From assembly GCA_947498985.1 (NCBI GenBank), contig CANMMF010000004.1, forward strand, positions 434,001 through 498,000: a stretch of DNA of 64,000 bases, in the 5' to 3' direction. The notes under the pieces are model-generated. The model was not told where the DNA came from. It made no database searches and saw only the letters and a list, made by a program, of their open reading frames with translations. Both the position numbers and the translations under genes were made by a program. The DNA is from an uncultured Paracoccaceae bacterium. GTDB taxonomy: Bacteria; Pseudomonadota; Alphaproteobacteria; Rhodobacterales; Rhodobacteraceae. Shown here one piece after another: positions 35,235 to 43,667 of the stretch (positions within the stretch are counted from its first letter, which is position 1; the number at the start of each line of letters is the position of its first letter).

Positions 35235-36784
35235 CCGCCGACACGTCGGAACCGGCCCGCGCCCGCCGCACCGGACGCCGGCGCGCCGGGACCGCGCCCG
35301 CTTCGGCGCGGGACACCAATTACCGCAGCCTGCGCAACCCGTTCCCGGTGATGTCGGTGTTTTCCGATGACGAGGCCGCCAACATGCACGACACCGCGCT
35401 GCGCACGCTCGAAGAGCTGGGCATGCGGGTGCTGCTGCCCGAAGCGCGGCGTCTCTTTGCGGCGGCGGGCGCCAGGGTGGACGGCGACGACATGGTCTAT
35501 CTGGGGCGCGAGATCGTCGAGGCCGCGCTGGCCACCGCGCCGCGCTCCATCCGGTGCCGTGCGGGCAACCCCACGCGCGACGTGACGCTGGAGCTTGGCA
35601 CGCTGGCCTTCCAGCCCGGCGCGGGTGCGCCGCATGCCACCGATCTCAAACGCGGACGGCGGCCCGCCTCGGGGCGGGATTTCACCGAATACACCCGCAT
35701 CTCGCACCATTTCGATGTCTTCCAGATGATGTCGCCCTCGGTCGAGCCGCAGGATGTGCCAACCCATCTGCGCCACTATTTCACCACCCGCGTGCAGATG
35801 GAGATGACCGACAAATTCCCGTTTCTCTTTGCCCGCGGCACGCCGCAAACGCTCGACAATCTGGAGATGCTCAAGATCGCGCGCGGCCTCAGCGAGGACG
35901 AGCTGATCGCCGCGCCGCATGCCTATACGGTGATCAACACCAACAGCCCGCGCACGCTGGATGTGCCGATGGCGCAGGGGCTCATCGATTTCGCGCGCCA
36001 CGGGCAGATGTCGATTGTCACGCCGTTCACGCTGATGGGGGCGATGGCACCGATCACCGTGGCGGGCGCGATCACGCTCAGCCATGCCGAATGCCTCGCG
36101 GCGATCACGCTCACGCAGCTCACGCGCCCCGGCGCGCCGGTCTGCTACGGCACCTTCACCTCCAATGTCGACATGAAATCCGGCGCCCCGGCCTTCGGCA
36201 CGCCGACGCATTTCCAGGCGTCGCTGGCCGCCGGGCAGATGGCGCGCCTGATCGGCCTGCCCTGGCGGTCCGCGGCGGGCTCTGCCTCCAACCTCAACGA
36301 TGTGCAGGCGGCCAACGAGAACCAGATGGGGCTCTGGGGCTGTCTTCTGTCCGGGGCGACGGTGATCCTGCATTCGGCGGGCTGGCTCGAAGGCGGGCTG
36401 ACGGTGTCATACGAAAAGATCGTGACCGATGTCGAAGTGCTCAACATGGTGGCCGAGCTCTGCGCGGGCAACAAGGCGGGCACCGACGAGATCGGCTTTG
36501 TGAACGCGCTGAGCGCGGTGGCGCCCTCGGGCCATTTCTTTGCCGCGCCGCAGACGATGGAGCGCTACACCACCGAGTTCTACGAACCCGTGGTGCATGA
36601 TTACGCCAATTTCGGCACCTGGACCGAGCGCGGCGCGCGCGACGCCAGCCAGCGCGCCACCGATGTGTGGGAGGGCATCCTTGCCGAACCGCCCGCGCCC
36701 GCCATCGACCCCGAACGCAGCGCCGCCCTGCAGGAATTCATCGACACGCGCAGCGCCGAAGGCGGCGCGCCGCCCGAGAGCTGA
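35231..36784 (+). CDS. MttB-family (non-pyrrolysine) trimethylamine/betaine methyltransferase homologue
   Basis: The 517-residue TIM-barrel protein matches the MttB superfamily throughout (SVFSDDEAANMHDTALRTLEELGMRVL, read in parts, at 42-68; GSASNLNDVQAANENQMG and ILHSAGWLEGG near 355-390). The frame has no internal amber codon, so it is a pyrrolysine-free member. Characterised non-Pyl relatives (MtgB, MtpB, MtcB) move a methyl group from glycine betaine, proline betaine or carnitine to a corrinoid protein. No corrinoid protein gene is in the window. The N-terminal ~30 residues are Arg/Ala-rich and probably disordered. It sits between DMGDH-like and tetR/soxBDAG genes, so the glycine-betaine branch is the best guess. 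Confidence 0.83.
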   Translation: MTADTSEPARARRTGRRRAGTAPASARDTNYRSLRNPFPVMSVFSDDEAANMHDTALRTLEELGMRVLLPEARRLFAAAGARVDGDDMVYLGREIVEAALATAPRSIRCRAGNPTRDVTLELGTLAFQPGAGAPHATDLKRGRRPASGRDFTEYTRISHHFDVFQMMSPSVEPQDVPTHLRHYFTTRVQMEMTDKFPFLFARGTPQTLDNLEMLKIARGLSEDELIAAPHAYTVINTNSPRTLDVPMAQGLIDFARHGQMSIVTPFTLMGAMAPITVAGAITLSHAECLAAITLTQLTRPGAPVCYGTFTSNVDMKSGAPAFGTPTHFQASLAAGQMARLIGLPWRSAAGSASNLNDVQAANENQMGLWGCLLSGATVILHSAGWLEGGLTVSYEKIVTDVEVLNMVAELCAGNKAGTDEIGFVNALSAVAPSGHFFAAPQTMERYTTEFYEPVVHDYANFGTWTERGARDASQRATDVWEGILAEPPAPAIDPERSAALQEFIDTRSAEGGAPPES

Positions 36785-36787
36785 GCC

Positions 36788-37453
36788 ATGGGCACCGCAC
36801 CCACGCTGCACCGCGACGATCCCGACCGCGCGCCGCTTGCGGGCCACACCAGGGTCACGCGCGAGGACTGGCTGGCCCATGCCCGCGACACGCTGGTGCG
36901 CGACGGCGCAGCTGAGGTCAAGATCCTGACCCTGGCCGAGCGCATGCAGGTGTCGCGCTCCAGCTTCTACTGGTATTTCCGCAGCCGGGACGATCTGCTG
37001 CAGGCGCTTCTGGCCGAATGGGAGGCGCGCAACACCGCCCGCATCGCCGAGCATTGCGCCCTGCCCGCGAGGAACATCACCGAGGCGGTCTGCAACTTCT
37101 TTCGCTGCTTCGTGAACCCGGCGCATTTCGACAGCGGGCTCGATTTCGCCGTGCGCGAATGGTCGCGCCGGGACGAGGCGCTGCGGGCGCGTGTGGATGC
37201 CGCCGACAGCGCGCGGATTGCCGCGGTGACCGAGATGTTCGCGCGCCACGGCTATGAGGCGGCAGAGGCGGATGCCCGCGGGCGGATCCTCTATTTCATG
37301 CAGCTTGGCTATCACGCCCTCGATGTGCGCGAGCCGATCGAGACGCGGCTGGCCCGGGTCGCCCCCTATCTCAAGGGGTTCACCGGCGAAGACCCGGATC
37401 CCGACGCGCTGGCCGGTTTTGTCGCCGACATCGCAGCCATCGGGGTGACGTGA
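36788..37453 (+). CDS. TetR/AcrR-family regulator
   Basis: The 221-residue protein lies 3 bp after the MttB gene. Its N-terminal HTH (residues ~24-75, with LTLAERMQVSRSSFYWYFRSRDDLLQALL) is a clear TetR domain; the C-terminal helical domain would bind the effector. It is embedded within the operon and overlaps the start of soxB, so it is produced together with the enzymes it probably controls. The ligand may be a methylated amine or its product (inference). Confidence 0.87.
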   Translation: MGTAPTLHRDDPDRAPLAGHTRVTREDWLAHARDTLVRDGAAEVKILTLAERMQVSRSSFYWYFRSRDDLLQALLAEWEARNTARIAEHCALPARNITEAVCNFFRCFVNPAHFDSGLDFAVREWSRRDEALRARVDAADSARIAAVTEMFARHGYEAAEADARGRILYFMQLGYHALDVREPIETRLARVAPYLKGFTGEDPDPDALAGFVADIAAIGVT

Positions 37454-38703
37454 TGCAGCGCTATTCCGCGCTTTCGCTGCTGCGACAGGGGCTTGCGGGC
37501 CACAAGGGGTGGCAGTCGGCCTGGAGCAAGGCCACGCCAAAGCCTGCCTACGACGCGGTAATCATCGGCGGCGGCGGGCACGGGCTGGCCACCGCCTATT
37601 ACCTCGCGAAGGCCCACGGCCTCACCCGCGTCGCCGTGCTGGAGCGCGGCTGGATCGGCGGCGGCAATACCGGGCGCAACACCACGGTCTGCCGGTCGAA
37701 CTATTTCTTTCCCGAAAGCGTGGCACTCTACGATCTGGCGCTGCGGCTTTACGAAGGGCTGAGCCGCGAGATCAATTACAACGTCATGCTCTCGCAGCGC
37801 GGCATGCTGATCGCCGCGCACACGCCCGCACAGATGGAGATCTGCAACCGCATCGCCAATGCCATGCAGATCAACGGTGTGGACGGCAAGCTGATGGGCG
37901 CCGCCGAGGCCGCCGCGAAAGTGCCGCTGGCCAATACCGCGCCCGACGCACGTTACAAGCTGATGGGCGGGATCTGGCAGGGCCGCGCGGGCACCGCGCG
38001 CCACGATGCGGTGGCCTGGGGCTATGCGCGCGCGGCCAGCGCGCTTGGCGTGGACATCATCGAGACCTGCGAGGTGACCGGCATCGACGTGCAAGACGGC
38101 GCGGTCACCGGGGTCGAGACAACGCTGGGCCCGATCCGCACCGAGCGGCTGGGCATCGCCGCCGCCGGTGCCACGCCGGGGCTGATGGCGCATGTGGATG
38201 TGACGCTTCCGATCCACGACTACGCGCTGCAGGCCTTTGTGTCGGAGCCGGTGAAACCCTGTCTTGACACCGTGCTGCTCTATCTCGGCACCGGCACCTA
38301 TGTCAGCCAGTCCGACAAGGGGGAGCTGGTCTTCGGTGGCGGGCTCGACCGGGTGCCGACCCATGGCCAGCGCGGCAACCTGCCGGTGCAGGAGGCCGTG
38401 ACGGCGGGCCTGCTCGAGATGTTTCCCGCCTTCGGGCAGCTCCGGCTGCTGCGGCAATGGGCGGGCGTTGTCGATGTGGTGTCCGACAGCTCGCCGCTCA
38501 TCGGGCCCGCCGGGCCGGAGGGGGTGTTCATCAATTGCGGCTGGGGCACCGGCGGGTTCAAGGCGATCCCGGCGGGCGGCTGGCTGCTCGCCCATCTGCT
38601 GGCCAAGGGCACCCATCACGAGATCAGCCGCCCCTTCGATCTGCGCCGCTTCGCCGAAGGCCGCCTGATCGACGAAGCCGCCGGGTCCGGCATCGCGCAT
38701 TGA
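37453..38703 (+). CDS. soxB: Sarcosine oxidase beta subunit
   Basis: It has 416 residues from ATG 37453, which shares bases with the TetR stop (TGATG); the GTG one codon upstream is also possible. It begins MQRYSALSLLRQGLAGHKGW, the typical SoxB opening, then an FAD motif DAVIIGGGGHGLATAYYLA near residue 35 and the GGNTGRNTTVCRSNYF block near 75. SoxB holds the FAD that oxidises sarcosine to glycine; the covalent FMN sits at the SoxA/SoxB interface. Length and gene order (B-D-A-G) are canonical for heterotetrameric sarcosine oxidase. Confidence 0.93.
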   Translation: MQRYSALSLLRQGLAGHKGWQSAWSKATPKPAYDAVIIGGGGHGLATAYYLAKAHGLTRVAVLERGWIGGGNTGRNTTVCRSNYFFPESVALYDLALRLYEGLSREINYNVMLSQRGMLIAAHTPAQMEICNRIANAMQINGVDGKLMGAAEAAAKVPLANTAPDARYKLMGGIWQGRAGTARHDAVAWGYARAASALGVDIIETCEVTGIDVQDGAVTGVETTLGPIRTERLGIAAAGATPGLMAHVDVTLPIHDYALQAFVSEPVKPCLDTVLLYLGTGTYVSQSDKGELVFGGGLDRVPTHGQRGNLPVQEAVTAGLLEMFPAFGQLRLLRQWAGVVDVVSDSSPLIGPAGPEGVFINCGWGTGGFKAIPAGGWLLAHLLAKGTHHEISRPFDLRRFAEGRLIDEAAGSGIAH

Positions 38704-38715
38704 GGAGACCCGAGC

Positions 38716-38982
38716 ATGCAACGCTTCCCCTGTCCGTTCTGCGGCCCGCGTGACGAGACCGAATTTCACTTCGCGGTCGAGGCGGGCCATGCGCGGCCCG
38801 AGCCCGCAGGTGCCGTCTCCGACGCTGCCTGGGCCGCCTATCTCTACGAGGCCGCCTCTCCCAAAGGCACCACGCGCGAGGTCTGGCTGCACCTGACCTG
38901 CGGGGAGTATTTCCTCCTCACCCGCGACACGCTCACCCGCGCGGTCAACGCATCAGAGCCGCTGCCGGGGGTCGCGCCATGA
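38716..38982 (+). CDS. soxD: Sarcosine oxidase delta subunit
   Basis: The 88-residue protein has the SoxD zinc site: FPCPFCGPRDETEFHF at residues 4-19 and a late HLTCGEYF. It is a small structural zinc subunit of heterotetrameric sarcosine oxidase. It lies 12 bp after soxB with GAGGAGAC upstream, and overlaps soxA by 4 bp. Confidence 0.93.
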   Translation: MQRFPCPFCGPRDETEFHFAVEAGHARPEPAGAVSDAAWAAYLYEAASPKGTTREVWLHLTCGEYFLLTRDTLTRAVNASEPLPGVAP

Positions 38983-41813
38983 GCGGCTGGCGGCATGACA
39001 GTCTGGGCGCGGAGATCGACCGCGACAGACCGCTGCGGTTCACCTTCGACGGGCTGAGCGTCCCCGGTTTCGAGGGCGACACGCTGGCCTCTGCGCTGAT
39101 GGCGGCGGGGCATCGCATTCTGGGGCGCAGCTTCAAATACCACCGGCCAAGGGGGCTCTGGGGTCTGGGCGCGGAGGAGCCCAACGCCGTCTTCGACATC
39201 CGCCACGAAGGCAGCTATCTGCCAAACGCCCGCGCCACGCTGAGCTATGCGCAGGACGGCATGCAGGTCGCCTCCGTCAATGCCTGGCCAAGCGCGCGGC
39301 GCGACGCGTTCGGGCTGCTGGATCTGGCGCAACGCTTTCTGCCCGCGGGGTTTTACTACAAGACCTTCATGCGCCTGCCCTGGCGGATATACGAGCCGAT
39401 GATCCGCCGGATGGCCGGTCTCGGGCGTGTCGATCCGGATTATGCGCCGGATGCCGACGGGGTGCAGATCTCGGCCGCGTGCGATGTTCTGGTGATCGGT
39501 GCCGGACCCGCGGGGCTGGCCGCCGCGCGCGCGGCGGCAGAGGCCGGAAAGACCGTCTGGCTGCTGGAGGATGCCCGCCATCCGGGCGGCGCGCTGCGCT
39601 GGCGCGGCGGCGAGATCGACGGCACGCCCTGGCGGGACTACGCGCGCGACACAAGCCAGGCGGTCGAGGCCGCGGGCGGGCGGGTGATGACCGACACCAG
39701 CCTCTGGGGGGCCTTCGATCACGGCGCTTTTGCGGCCTGGCAACGCGGGCCGCGCCCGCGGCACTGGCGCATCCGGGCGGCGCGCTGCATCCTCGCTTCG
39801 GGCGCCATCGAGCGGCCGCTCTGGTTTGCCGACAATGACCGCCCCGGCGTGCAATCCGCCGAAGCCGCCCTGCATCACCTGGCGCTGTACGGCAGCCTGC
39901 CGGGCAGGCGGATCCTGATGGCCACCGACAGCGATCACAGCCTGCCGGTGGCCCGCGCGCTGAAAGACGCAGGGGCGGAGGTGACCGTGATAGACCGCCG
40001 GGCGGAGGTGCCCGAAGCCACGGGGCTCGCGCAGATCACGGGGGCCGGGATCGAGGCGGCGCGGGGCAGGCGCGGCGTCACCGCCGCATTGGTCAAGGGT
40101 GAAGAGATTCCCTGCGACACGATCCTCTGCGCCGGTGGCTGGACGCCCAGCGTGCATTTGTGGTGCCAGGCGGGCGGCAGGCTCGACATGGACGAGGGCC
40201 GCGACATGCTGGTGCCGCGCCCCGGCACCGCTCCGATGACGGTTATCGGCGCCGCAACCGGCACGCTGGATCTGGCCGCGGCGGTGGCCGAAGGTCTGGC
40301 CGCCGGGGCGGGCAAGACCCCTGCCCCCAAAGCGCCGAAGCCTCGCGCGCGAGCACCGCTCCGCCCCGATCCGGCGCGCCCCGGTCGCCAATGGCTCGAT
40401 CTGCAGAATGACGTCACGCTGAAGGACGTGGCGCTGGCGGCGCGCGAGGGCTTTACCTCGGTCGAGCATCTCAAACGCTACACCACGCTCGGCATGGCCA
40501 CCGATCAGGGCCGCCTGTCGAACTTCGCCGGTCTTGCCGCGATGGCCGCGCTGACCAACCGCAGCGTCGCTGAAACCGGCACCACCACCTACCGTCCGCC
40601 CTTCCAGCCGGTGCCGCTCAGCGCCATCGCGGGCCCGGCGCGCGGCGCGCTTTACCACCCGCTGAAACGGCTGGCGCTGGAGGAGGCGCATCGCGCCGCG
40701 GGCGCGCGGTTCCGTGACTATGGCGGCTGGCTGCGCCCCTCGGTCTACGGTCAGGGCGACGAAGCGGCGCTTGCGCAAAGCGAAGCGCGCACCGCCCGGA
40801 CCACGGTGGCGATCTTCGACGCCTCGCCGCTGGGCAAGCTTGAGGTGATCGGACCGGGCGCGGCGGCGCTGCTGGATTTCACCGGTTATGTCCGCATGTC
40901 GACGCTCAGACCGGGCCGCGCGCGTTATGGCTTCATGCTCTCCGAAAGCGGCATCGTCTATGATGACGGCGTGGTGCTGCGGCTGGGTGCGGACCATTTT
41001 GTCGTCTCCGCCTCGTCGAGCCATGTGGAGGGGGTGCGCTTTGTGCTGGAGGATGCGCGGCAGGACCGGATCGGGCGCGCTTCGGTCTTTGTGCATGACG
41101 TCACGCAGGCCTACGTGACGCTGACCGTGACCGGCCCCGACGCGCGCGCGCTGTGCCGCGCGGCGGGCCTCGCATTGCCCGATCTGCCGCATATGGGCGT
41201 GGGGGAGATTGCCTATCAGGGGGCGCGCCTGCGTGTGGCGCGGATCAGCTTTACCGGCGACATGAGCTATGAGCTAAGCGTGCCCGCACGCCATGCCCAG
41301 ACGCTGCGCGCGCGCCTGGATGCCGCGCTGGCTGCGTTTGACGGGCGCTGGATCGGGCTTGAGGCGGTGATGCTGCTGCGCGCCGAAAAGGGCTATGTTC
41401 TGATCGGCAAGGACACCGATGGATCGACGATGCCGCAGGATCTCGGCTGGGATGGCCCGCGGGCGCGGCGCGACGACGAATATCTCGGCAAGCGGTCGCT
41501 CTTTACGCCTGAAGCTGCCAGCACGGCGCGGCGGCAGCTTGTGGGGCTGCGCGTGCCCGAGGGTGGCCAGCCGATCCGGACCGGCGCGCACCTGATCCCC
41601 GACACAGGCCTGCGCCGCTCGCTCGGCTTTGTCACCTCGAGCTATGTCAGCCCTGTGCTGGATCGCCCCATCGCACTGGCCTTGCTGGAAGGCGGGCTGC
41701 AGAAAATCGGACAAACCGTGCGCCTTTTCGACGATGGCGTGGTGCGCGAGGCGGTGGTGACCGCGCCTTGCGCCTATGATCCCGAAGGGGAGCGTCTTGA
41801 TGGAAGAGCGTGA
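38979..41813 (+). CDS. soxA: Sarcosine oxidase alpha subunit
   Basis: The 944-residue protein has an N-terminal fer2-like fold (FEGDTLASALMAAG, FKYHRPRG, residues 25-55), a pyridine-nucleotide-disulfide-type Rossmann region (DVLVIGAGPAGLAAARAAAEAG from about 168) that binds NAD+, and a C-terminal GcvT/THF domain from about 570 that converts the oxidised methyl group to 5,10-methylene-THF. Size and order are typical of SoxA. The start overlaps soxD (ATGA) and the 3' end overlaps soxG by 14 bp. Confidence 0.94.
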   Translation: MSGWRHDSLGAEIDRDRPLRFTFDGLSVPGFEGDTLASALMAAGHRILGRSFKYHRPRGLWGLGAEEPNAVFDIRHEGSYLPNARATLSYAQDGMQVASVNAWPSARRDAFGLLDLAQRFLPAGFYYKTFMRLPWRIYEPMIRRMAGLGRVDPDYAPDADGVQISAACDVLVIGAGPAGLAAARAAAEAGKTVWLLEDARHPGGALRWRGGEIDGTPWRDYARDTSQAVEAAGGRVMTDTSLWGAFDHGAFAAWQRGPRPRHWRIRAARCILASGAIERPLWFADNDRPGVQSAEAALHHLALYGSLPGRRILMATDSDHSLPVARALKDAGAEVTVIDRRAEVPEATGLAQITGAGIEAARGRRGVTAALVKGEEIPCDTILCAGGWTPSVHLWCQAGGRLDMDEGRDMLVPRPGTAPMTVIGAATGTLDLAAAVAEGLAAGAGKTPAPKAPKPRARAPLRPDPARPGRQWLDLQNDVTLKDVALAAREGFTSVEHLKRYTTLGMATDQGRLSNFAGLAAMAALTNRSVAETGTTTYRPPFQPVPLSAIAGPARGALYHPLKRLALEEAHRAAGARFRDYGGWLRPSVYGQGDEAALAQSEARTARTTVAIFDASPLGKLEVIGPGAAALLDFTGYVRMSTLRPGRARYGFMLSESGIVYDDGVVLRLGADHFVVSASSSHVEGVRFVLEDARQDRIGRASVFVHDVTQAYVTLTVTGPDARALCRAAGLALPDLPHMGVGEIAYQGARLRVARISFTGDMSYELSVPARHAQTLRARLDAALAAFDGRWIGLEAVMLLRAEKGYVLIGKDTDGSTMPQDLGWDGPRARRDDEYLGKRSLFTPEAASTARRQLVGLRVPEGGQPIRTGAHLIPDTGLRRSLGFVTSSYVSPVLDRPIALALLEGGLQKIGQTVRLFDDGVVREAVVTAPCAYDPEGERLDGRA

Positions 41814-42339
41814 CTGGACCGACAGGCCACTGGCCTGGGATGCGGTGATCGCAACGCCGACCTGCCGGGTGACACGGCAGCAAAGCGGCTATCAGAGCCT
41901 CGTCTCCGGCGATTTGGCGGCGGGGCTGACAGTGCTGGCGCCGGGGGCCGCGATGATCGGGTTTGCAGAAACCCCCGCGGGCGCGGACTACGCCATCCGC
42001 ATCGCGCGCGACCGGGCGCTGCTGGTGACACAGAGCCCGCCCGCCCGGGAGGCGGGCTGGCAGGCCGAAGGCGTCGCGCTGAGCCCTGCGGGTGAGTGTT
42101 ACGCCTGTCTGGCGCTATCCGGAACCGGCGCGATGGCGCTTCTGGCGCAGGGGCTCACCTCCGCGCCGCCGACGGGGTCACCCTCGGCGGCGCTGCGCTT
42201 TGCGGGGCTGACGGTGCTGGTGACCGGGGCGCCGCACGGGTGCCTGCTCTGGGTGGACCCGGCGTCTCTGAGCTATGTCACGGGGTTTCTGTCGCGGCTC
42301 ACCGGGGGTGCGCCTGCGCCGGATGCGGCGAGCTCATAG
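41800..42339 (+). CDS. soxG: Sarcosine oxidase gamma subunit
   Basis: It has 179 residues from ATG 41800, preceded by GGGGAGCG within the soxA end. The sequence has weak GcvT-like features (LALSGTGAMALLAQG; the family is poorly conserved), and identification rests mainly on size and position as the last gene of the soxBDAG set. Its 3' end overlaps the convergent FAD oxidoreductase gene by 6 bp, so the two operons end tail to tail with no room for a separate terminator. Confidence 0.85.
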   Translation: MEERDWTDRPLAWDAVIATPTCRVTRQQSGYQSLVSGDLAAGLTVLAPGAAMIGFAETPAGADYAIRIARDRALLVTQSPPAREAGWQAEGVALSPAGECYACLALSGTGAMALLAQGLTSAPPTGSPSAALRFAGLTVLVTGAPHGCLLWVDPASLSYVTGFLSRLTGGAPAPDAASS

Positions 42340-43665
42340 CTCGCGGCCCGCTTTCCACTCGCCATGGCGCAGCCGCATGGCAGCGCCAAGTTTCGCGATG
42401 GGCAAAGGCGGCAGGCGCGCCGGTGGCGGTGCGGAGACCGCGCGCTCCAGCGCGGGCGAGGAGATCCCCAGCGCCAGATCAGCCGCAAGCCCGCCCGCCA
42501 GGGTGCCCTTGGCGGTGCCCAGCCCGTTCTGGCAGCAGGCGGCGTAAAGCCCCGGCTCCAACTGGCCGATCACCTGCACGCCGTTGCGGCTGAGGCACAG
42601 CCGCCCGCCCCAGCGATACGCCATCTCAACATCCGGCAACATCGGGAACCGCGCGGCAAAGGCGCGGTCATGGTCGCGGGCGACACAGGCGATGCGCGCG
42701 CCGCTCACCTCCATTGACGGATCAAAGGTGAACCGGTTGCGGATCACGATCCGGTCGCCGCCGGTGCCGGAGATTCGGCGCACCGTAGTGCCCATCGGGT
42801 CGGCAGGCGTGAGCCCCCAGCGCGGCTGCCCGCCCAGCCGCGCGATCTCATCCGCCGCAAGCGCCCGGGTCATCGAGGCATAGGTGAAAACATGCATCAG
42901 CCGCCCCGGAAGATAGCCGAAACTGTTGAGATGCCCGTTGACCGCGAGGATCACCCGCGGCGCGGTGACCTGCCCTTTCGGCGTGCGGGCCACCCAGTTG
43001 CCCCGCCGCTCCAGCGCGGTGACCGGGCTCATCTCGTGGATCGCGACCCGGTTCGACCGCAGCCCGCGCGCCACGCCACGCACAAACAATGCAGGCTGGA
43101 TCATCGCGGTGCCGGGTGTGAACAGCCCGCTGCGATAATAGTCCGTGCCGGTGATCTCGCGCATCTGCGTGGCGTCATAGAGCGTGTGCGCCTCACCCAT
43201 GGCGCGCAGATGCGCGGCAAAGCTGCGGTTATGGGCGTCGCCCCCGGCACTGGCCGCGCCGTTGATCTTGCCCGACATCCCAAAGGCCTCCGCGCCGAGA
43301 TCAAACGCCTCCGCCATGGCGCGCGCGCGGGCGATGCCAAGGCGGTTGTCCCCGGTCTGCGCCAGATCGGCGGCCAGCGCGCCGCCGTAATCGTCAGAGG
43401 TCAGATCATGCGGCAGGTCGATCATGAACCCGGAGTTGCGCCCGGCGGGCCCGTCGCCGACCCGCACCGCATCGAGCACCACAATCCGGTCGCCCGGTGC
43501 CTGCTGCGAAAGCCGATGCGCCGCGGCCAGCCCGGCAAACCCGGCGCCGATCACCAGCCAGTCGGCGGTGATATGCGCCTCGAGCGGCTCGGGCGGCGCC
43601 GGGGCCTCGAGCAGCCGGTTCCAGCCCGCGGGACCGGGATCGCGCGGCAGGCGGGCCACGCGCAT
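42334..43665 (-). CDS. FAD-dependent amine/amino-acid oxidoreductase (DadA/PuuB-like)
   Basis: The 443-residue DAO-family protein has its FAD motif at residues ~35-55 (DWLVIGAGFAGLAAAHRLS), the GRNSGFMID segment near 75 and a C-terminal FAD-contact block (LYAACCQNGLGTAKGTLAG). It lacks a GcvT half. Relatives include gamma-glutamylputrescine oxidase and D-amino-acid or D-hydroxyproline dehydrogenases. It lies 2 bp after the MttB gene as the last gene of the GntR operon, with an aldehyde dehydrogenase and a DapA-family gene upstream, so an imino-acid or amine oxidation step is likely. Substrate undetermined. Confidence 0.78.
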   Translation of the reverse strand: MRVARLPRDPGPAGWNRLLEAPAPPEPLEAHITADWLVIGAGFAGLAAAHRLSQQAPGDRIVVLDAVRVGDGPAGRNSGFMIDLPHDLTSDDYGGALAADLAQTGDNRLGIARARAMAEAFDLGAEAFGMSGKINGAASAGGDAHNRSFAAHLRAMGEAHTLYDATQMREITGTDYYRSGLFTPGTAMIQPALFVRGVARGLRSNRVAIHEMSPVTALERRGNWVARTPKGQVTAPRVILAVNGHLNSFGYLPGRLMHVFTYASMTRALAADEIARLGGQPRWGLTPADPMGTTVRRISGTGGDRIVIRNRFTFDPSMEVSGARIACVARDHDRAFAARFPMLPDVEMAYRWGGRLCLSRNGVQVIGQLEPGLYAACCQNGLGTAKGTLAGGLAADLALGISSPALERAVSAPPPARLPPLPIAKLGAAMRLRHGEWKAGREL

Positions 43666-43667
43666 GC

